From contig JACVTC010000144.1 of assembly GCA_016946835.1 (NCBI GenBank), forward strand, positions 359,501 to 423,500: a stretch of DNA of 64,000 nt, given 5' to 3'. This document shows, one piece after another, positions 58,316-64,000 of this stretch. Source of the DNA: Neocallimastix lanati (nom. inval.) (taxonomy: Eukaryota; Neocallimastigomycota; Neocallimastigomycetes; Neocallimastigales; Neocallimastigaceae). The notes under the pieces were generated by a model, which saw only the letters and a program-made list of their open reading frames with translations, did not search any database and had not been told where the DNA came from. How positions within the stretch are numbered: the stretch's first letter is position 1; each line of letters opens with the position of its first letter. The translations under genes and the position numbers were made by a program.

Positions 58316-58800
58316 TTAAATTTTTTCCTTAAATGTTTGGGAATATAAAAGAACACTTGACATCGGAATCTCAGCAAATGTTGTTACATTGGATGGTAGT
58401 TTTTTATTTAAATTTCTTGATATTTGGGATTTAATTGAATTATATTCTGGACATATAAGTCCCATTTCTTTAGAAATTTTATTATATAGGGGTTTTATTT
58501 TTATACCAAAAGGAATTGAGCTTTTTTCAATTCCATCTTTAATTTTATGTTTCATTATAAATAGAGATACATCGTATTCTTTTTCAGGATGATTATGTGA
58601 ACTATCATATTTTAAGATTTCTTTCTTATCATTTAAAAAAATAAAAGATTTACATTCATTTTTTTTATATTCGGTACATTTATAAACTTCGGAATTTTCT
58701 TTTCTTTATATGAAAAATCAAATTTATATTTTTTATTAATAATAATTTGCTCTTTTCCCTTGTTAGACTCACTTACATCAATAATTAGATTTTCTTCCAT
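58316..58800 (-). pseudogene. MULE transposase N-terminal fragment (copy 3)
   Basis: ATG at 58800-58798 opens EENLIIDVSESNKGKEQIII and a FLYWCH-like finger. A frameshift near 58695 interrupts it, after which YKCTEYKKNECKSF, DSSHNHPEKEYDV, then KPLYNKISKEMGLICPEYNS and SQISRNLNKKLPSN continue to 58400. The frame then ends against the copia remnant at about 58316, before the catalytic Asp residues. Only the DNA-binding half survives. It is closer to copy 1 than to copies 2 and 4 in several positions (for example PEKEYDVS). Confidence 0.85.
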
Positions 58801-59835
58801 TTCTATATTTTTATAAATATTTTTTAATTATATAATTAAAATTATTATATTAATTATCCAATATTATTTTTAATATTAATTTTGAAAAATTAGTTTTTCA
58901 AATAAATAAATAAAGAATGTAATAAGTATAAGTATATAAAATAAAATAAATTATAATAAAAAAAAAATAAATATTGAATGTAATAATATAAAAGTACAAG
59001 TATATAAAATAAAATGAAATAAATATTTATTTTTTTTATTAAAGAATATTAAAGACAATTTATTTTTAAAAATAAAATGTTTTATTTAATTATATATATA
59101 TGTTAGAAAGCAAAAAAAAAAAAAACATTTATATTTAATGAGATTATTAACAACCAATAATATTAAATTACATCATTACTTGAATATAAAAAAAATGTAA
59201 AAATTTTTCATTCTAAAACATTGTTCTTTAATATTCTTTAATAAAAAATAAAAAGAGATATTTATTTTATTTTATTTTATTTTATTTTATTTTATTTTAT
59301 TTTATTCAATCTGTACTTTATATTCATATTCTACTATTTTTTTATGTTATTTTATTTTATTTTATTTTATTCAATCCGAACTTTATATTTATATTTCAAC
59401 TATTTATTTTATTTTATTTTATATACTTGCACTTTTATATTATCACTTTCAATATTTATTTTATTTTATTTTATTTTATTCAATCTGTACTTTATATTTA
59501 TATTTCAACTAATTATTTTATTTTATTTTATTTTATTTTATTTTATTTTATATACTTATTACATTTTTTATTTATTTATTTATTTATACATTTATTTTTT
59601 TTTAAATATAATTGTATAAGAATTTTTTATGGCGTTAGCAAAAAATTTTACAAGCCATTAAAAATAAATGGCGTATTAATTTGTATTTTAAAAATTGGCG
59701 AAATGCACCACATTCATTTTTAACATATTTATTTTTTTATATTTAATATTTTTCATTTATTTATTTATTTTATTTATTTATATATTTATTTTTTAAAAAT
59801 ATTTTAAGCCACATTTTGCGAAACTCACACCTCCC
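58801..59835. mobile_element. Terminal arm of MULE copy 3, with two stacked ends
   Basis: The arm upstream of the copy 3 transposase ends at 59835 in CGAAACTCACACCTCCC, the inverse of a MULE terminus. A second terminus-like sequence, CGAAATGCACCACATTC, ends near 59716. In between is repeated gccat/ggcgtatta sequence, as also seen beside the left end of copy 2. An inverted AAAAT satellite lies at 59265-59560. The other end of this element has been destroyed by the copia remnant, so no target duplication can be tested. Confidence 0.65.
59265..59560. repeat. Inverted copy of the AAAAT satellite
   Basis: ATTTT runs are separated by spacers near 59307, 59371, 59425 and 59481 (caatctgtactttatattt, then atatttcaac). 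They are the reverse complement of the spacers at 50515-51145 with a few changes. Runs are shorter here (20-40 bp). Confidence 0.88.
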
Positions 59836-59950
59836 AATAAAACAAAATAAAAAAAAAAAAAAAAGCTTAAATGTTTTTTTTTTTTTTATTTATTGTTTAT
59901 TTATAGATATAGTGAAGAAAATATTAATGTTAGATTATTAGATATAAGAA

Positions 59951-61249
59951 ATGGCAGGAACGACAGAAACAGCAAACATAGTAAAATATTTTCCAAAATA
60001 TGATACTCCATTTAAATATTTATTTAAAAATAAAGAATATTTAATTGATTTACTGAATGATATTTTAAATCGTGAAAATAATCCCATTATTGATCTTTAT
60101 TATATTGATACAGAAATACCAGCTGAAAGAGCAGCTTATGCAACAGTAACAAATAAATTAGAAGATTTAGATGAAGAAAATAAAAAAAGAATTAAAAATG
60201 AGCTTGAAGGTAAATATGAAAATGATATTGATAAAGAAAAATTAGGATTATGTAAAGAAAAAGAAAAAACTGAAGAAGAAAAACGTAATGAAAAGATAGA
60301 AAAATTGGTAAAAAATAATTTTATTGGAAAAACTTCTAGATTTGATTTATTATTAAATAGTAGAAGAAAATCACATAAGAAAAGAAAACCAGTTATTTTA
60401 AAATTTGATGATAATGAAAAGAAAAATTATAGTTTTCCTTTTGTGGCTGTAACAGAAATAGATGAATTAATAAATATAGAAATTCAAGTACAAAATAATG
60501 ACGATATGTTAAAACGATCTCTTTTCTATGCCTCAAAAATTATTGCACGATCCTTACCAAAAGGTTCTGAATATAAATATGATCAAATTCCTAATACAAT
60601 TATGATAAATTTCTTACATTACAATATTTTTAAAAAAGAAAAAGAAGAAAAATATCATTGGTGTTTTAACCTTAGAGATGAAGAAACAAATAAAGATTTG
60701 GGATATAAGGATATACTAAATATACATTTTATTGATCTAAAAAAATTTGAATCTTTGAAAGAAGAAGAAAAAACAAAAGAAAATAATCTATGGTTACTTT
60801 TTTTAATTGATCCAAATAATAAAATTTTTAAAATGGAAAAAAATTCTTTATTTTTTCAAGCTAGAAATGATTTAATATCTTTGGAAAGAAATGAAAAATA
60901 TTGTAAAATGTGTGAAGACAAAGAACAACAATATAAAGAATACATACATGGATTAGAATATAGAGAGGCAAAAGGAAAAGAAGAAGGAATGAGAAAAAAT
61001 AAAATTGAAACTTCATTAAGTTTTTTAAAAGATGGTTGGAAAATGGAAAATTTTATTAAAAATATAAAATTATCCAAAGAAGATGCAAGCTATATTTCTG
61101 ATTTTTATAATGATCAAAATCGAAATGTCAGTAAATTAGCCTATGAATTAAATTTTGATGAAGAAGAATTAAAAGAAATTTGTAATTCGTTGAATATCAG
61201 CTACGTTGAAAATAATAATAAAAGAGCAAAAATAAGTAAAACAAAATGA
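59951..61249 (+). CDS. Rpn/PDDEXK_2-type nuclease (recombination-promoting nuclease family)
   Basis: Single exon of 432 aa. Bacterial Rpn proteins are PD-(D/E)XK endonucleases that promote recombination and act on DNA; many are annotated as putative transposases. Family features are FPKYDTPFKYLFKNKEYLI and DLLNDIL at the start, SRFDLLL with the metal-binding Asp132, INIEIQVQ with Glu177 and Gln179 (the E-x-Q form of the motif), MLKRSLFYASKIIARSLPKG, and IPNTIMINFLHYNIF. The C-terminal GKEEGMRKNKIETSLSFLKD and LSKEDASYISDFYND are also typical. Unusual for the family are an acidic/Lys-rich insert at about 70-125 and about 30 extra residues between the Asp and Glu. The frame is open and the motif residues intact, so an active enzyme is possible. 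It lies between two MULE ends (59835 and 62014). Transfer from bacteria is the likely origin. Confidence 0.88.
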   Translation: MAGTTETANIVKYFPKYDTPFKYLFKNKEYLIDLLNDILNRENNPIIDLYYIDTEIPAERAAYATVTNKLEDLDEENKKRIKNELEGKYENDIDKEKLGLCKEKEKTEEEKRNEKIEKLVKNNFIGKTSRFDLLLNSRRKSHKKRKPVILKFDDNEKKNYSFPFVAVTEIDELINIEIQVQNNDDMLKRSLFYASKIIARSLPKGSEYKYDQIPNTIMINFLHYNIFKKEKEEKYHWCFNLRDEETNKDLGYKDILNIHFIDLKKFESLKEEEKTKENNLWLLFLIDPNNKIFKMEKNSLFFQARNDLISLERNEKYCKMCEDKEQQYKEYIHGLEYREAKGKEEGMRKNKIETSLSFLKDGWKMENFIKNIKLSKEDASYISDFYNDQNRNVSKLAYELNFDEEELKEICNSLNISYVENNNKRAKISKTK

Positions 61250-61682
61250 AGAAAAATATATTAAATATTATCAATACTTAATAATATTTAATTTATTTTT
61301 CTTAATAATACTAATTATTATTATTTATAATTATTATTATTGTTCCAAAATATAAAATATAAATTAAATATTTTTTTTAATAATAAATGTAAAAATTAAT
61401 GTAAAAATAAATTTAAAAATAAATGTAAAAGTAAATAAAGGATGGTAATGTTAATAAAAAAAAAAAAAAAAAAAAAAAAAAAAGAAAAAAGAAAGAAATT
61501 TGTTTAATGATATATTTAAACAATTAATTTATTTTAATATTTATATAATAATAATAAAAAATTATATATAAATAAATTAGAAAGAAAAGAAAGTAAAACA
61601 AAAAACTTTTGAATTTCTTTTTTTTTTTACTTTTTTTTTTAGAATCTATTTAATTTTTAGATGTAAATCTACAAAATAAAAT

Positions 61683-61725
<43 letters not shown>

Positions 61726-62013
61726 GATAACAAATTAAAGTTACGAATATAAATATAAAAAAGGATATGAAAAAGAATAATAATTCTATCAAGAAATACT
61801 AAAAATATTATTATTAACCGACTATCGATAGAAAAAGACACAAAGACAAAATAACATCTTTAATATTGTTTTGTATTAATAATTATTATTAACCCTTTAT
61901 TTAAGTTTTTATAAAAGGTAAAAGAGAGAGAGTACAGTTTTTTAAAGTATAACAATTGTTTACATAAATATAAAAATAAAAATTAATTATTTGAAAAAAA
62001 AATTATTAAAAAT
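61250..62013. other. Spacer between Rpn gene and MULE copy 4
   Basis: No gene. Contains A- and T-homopolymers (61456-61490 and 61687-61722), a short agagagag run near 61925 and the probable 3' end of the Rpn gene. Confidence 0.55.
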
Positions 62014-63727
62014 GGGGGTGTGTCATTTCGAAAATTTTTATTACAAAAATTTGTATTTTGTTGTATGGCTTAAATATTTTTAATTTTAAGCCACTTAATT
62101 TTATTAAAATTTTAATGAATAATAATTAATTAACTAAATAAATAAAATTAGATTTTCAAAAATTTTCAAACACGTAATCTTACGTGGGGCGCATATCTAA
62201 TTGTATCATAACTTTGTGGCTTTTTTCTACAATTTTTAAAAAGCCATATATTCATAATATGGCGTGAATAATAATTGTGGTGATATTTTATGACGTAAAT
62301 TTAAAAGCCACTAAGAATTTGGCGAAATTTAACTGGATGAAATTCAACTTTTGGCGAAATACAACATTTCAATAAATAATAATTAAGTTAGATATTTCTA
62401 TTTAACATTAAAAAATAAAATAAAAATAAGAAATAAGAAAACTTTTTTTTTAAACATTAAAAAATAAAATAAAAATAATAAGAAAACTTTTTTTTTAAAC
62501 ATTAAAAAATAAAATAAAAATAATAAGAAAACTTTTTTTTTAAACATTAAAAAATAAAATAAAAATAAATAAAATTTTATTTTTTAAGCATTAAAAAATA
62601 AAAAAAAAAATAAAATAAAAAATTAAAAAAAAAAAAATAAAATAAAATAAAAATAAATAAATAAAATAGTAAATAAAGAAATAATTAATAATTAATAATT
62701 AAATAATTATTTGAATTATTATATAATTAATTAAAAAAAGGTTTATTATTTTAAATATTAAAAAAAAAAAAAAAGTTTCAAAGCATTTAAAAGTATATTT
62801 ATTAAAATATTTTATTGAAAAATTTTAATTATCAATGGAAGACAATATAGAAATTGAAATAAGTGAAATAAATCGAGGAATTGAACAAATTATTATTAAT
62901 AAAAAACACAAATTTAATTTTTCATTTCAAAGGAAAGATAAATCAAAAATTTATAGATGCACTGAATATAAGACTTTAAATAAATGTAAATCTTTAATTA
63001 TTTTAAGTGATAAAAAGGAGGTTTTAAAATATGAAAGTTTACATAACCATCTCGAAATAGAAATTGATGTGTCTATATCAGTAACAAAGCATAAAATTAA
63101 GGAAGAAATTAAGAAAAATTCAATTCCTATGGATATAAAACCTAAACATATATTTAATGCCGTTTCTCAAGAAATGGGACTTATATGTCCCGAATATAGT
63201 ACAATTAGATCCCAAATATTAAGAAATATAAATAAATAATTTCCTCCAAACATAAAAAGTTTTGATGATATTCCCATTGAATCAAAATATTATAAAACGA
63301 AAAGAAATGAAAATTTTATGATATTTAAAAATACAGATCTAATAATCTTTCAATCACCATTCCAAGCATATATATTTTCGAATTATCATAAAAATATATT
63401 TGCGGACGGTACATTTTATGCAGCACCGAAATTTAGTTATCAGTTATTTATAACAAGAACTTATGTTGGGGAATTTAATGTGTTTTGCACTACTTCCATT
63501 TCTATATTAAAAAATAAAAAACAATCTACATATGAAACATTATTTAAAGAAATATAAAAAAATGTAAATAAATTTAGGAGTAATACATTAATTACTACAA
63601 TTAATTTTCATTGTGATTTTGAACAAGGTATATCTAATGCCGCAAAAAAAATTTTTCCCAATATAAATATTAAATATTGTGTTTGGCATTACAAAAGATC
63701 ATTAGAAAAACAAAAAAATATATTATT
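62014..63727 (+). mobile_element. MULE copy 4, 3'-truncated, inverted relative to copy 2
   Basis: It begins with GGGGGTGTGTCATTTCG at 62014 and then runs almost base for base as the reverse complement of 54191-52500 in copy 2, including the leader with tacgtgg/ccacgta-like pieces and the transposase. Homology stops at about 63727 (after aatatattat), so the other end and any target duplication are missing. The starting 17 bases match the left rather than the right end of copy 2. Confidence 0.85.
62835..63727 (+). pseudogene. MULE transposase (copy 4), nonsense-mutated
   Basis: ATG at 62835 opens the same FLYWCH-like finger as copy 2 (HKFNFSF, YRCTEYKTLNKC). A CAA-to-TAA change at 63237 ends the first frame at 134 codons. 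The same frame continues through FADGTFYAAPKFSYQ to another stop at 63555-63557 (AAA to TAA relative to copy 2), then HCDFEQGI, NAAKKIFPNINIKYC and VWHYKRSLEKQKN. In contrast to copy 2 there is no frameshift at the NAAKKIF site. The C-terminal third is missing. Confidence 0.9.
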
Positions 63728-64000
63728 GTAATGAATCCTAAAATTGGTACAAGATCTGAAGATTTTATTAATAAAATAATATATTCTAATAATAAGGAAA
63801 AATTTAAAATAATATTCTCTAATTCTAAAACTAAATTAATTAATAAACTATTCTAATTTTAGTCTAAACTATCCTAATCTAAAAGAATCTAAACTAAATT
63901 AAAATAATTTAAACTAATATCCTAATCTAAACTAAACAATTTCTCTAAATCTATTACTATTTCTATAAAATGTTTAATACAACTAATCTATTACTAAACT
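63728..64000. other. Unassigned sequence after the MULE truncation
   Basis: One plus-strand frame reads MNPKIGTRSEDFINKI then IYSNNKEKFKIIFSNSK before a stop, unrecognised. From about 63840 the DNA becomes a degenerate series of tctaaact/cctaatctaaa units reaching the window edge. Too short to classify. Confidence 0.4.

Noticed and set aside
59344-59723. Two overlapping Phe/Tyr/Leu-rich frames
   Set aside because: They translate the inverted AAAAT satellite and the adjoining MULE terminus.
63840-64000. Telomere-like repeat at the window end
   Set aside because: The tctaaact/cctaatctaaa units are degenerate and do not match the TTAGGG/CCCTAA pattern; no uniform register.

Overview
The window reads as nuclear DNA of an anaerobic gut fungus (Neocallimastigomycota; Neocallimastix, Piromyces and Anaeromyces are the genera I have in mind). 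The evidence is the extreme AT richness, the long A/T tracts and AAT/ATT arrays between genes, genes cut by short AT-rich GT-AG introns, a GH5 endoglucanase ending in two fungal dockerins, a GH11 xylanase with an Asn/Trp-rich tail, and bacterial-looking families (a Rpn/PDDEXK_2 nuclease, possibly a DUF6796-like membrane protein). No rRNA, tRNA or CRISPR array was recognised.

Layout of the gene-bearing left and centre. 1-2.5 kb: GDSL/SGNH esterase in four exons (minus). 3.5-4.2 kb: secreted Cys-rich protein. 5.6-9.2 kb: 6-phosphofructokinase in five exons (minus). 13.9-16.7 kb: ribophorin I/OST1 in six exons. 17.3-19.7 kb: Mutator-like element (MULE) with terminal inverted repeats and a perfect 9-bp target duplication. 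21.8 kb: GH11 xylanase. 24.2-24.7 kb: copia remnant. 25.7-32.9 kb: large subunit of chromatin assembly factor 1 in 23 exons, one intron holding a long AAT array. 34.6 kb: multi-pass membrane protein. 37.9 kb: GH5 cellulase, followed by a broken GH5 copy fused to copia debris (40.6-41.9 kb). 42.4-44.0 kb: broken LINE. 44.7-46.2 kb: sugar transporter (minus).

The last 15 kb (49.4-64 kb) is a transposon graveyard. It holds a 4.74-kb MULE with its own perfect 9-bp target duplication that encloses a secreted-protein gene and an AAAAT satellite, a gypsy gag-protease-RT fragment, an internally deleted copia element, two more MULE copies (one a near-identical inverted copy of the 4.74-kb element's transposase end) and, between two MULE ends, an intact Rpn-type nuclease gene.

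How the genes fit together: the secreted GH11, GH5 and perhaps the GDSL esterase attack plant cell wall; the hexose-type transporter and phosphofructokinase fit sugar uptake and glycolysis; OST1 glycosylates secreted proteins in the ER; the CAF-1 subunit is housekeeping. Exon structures were worked out by hand from GT-AG signals and reading-frame continuity; every multi-exon gene closes with a total length divisible by three.
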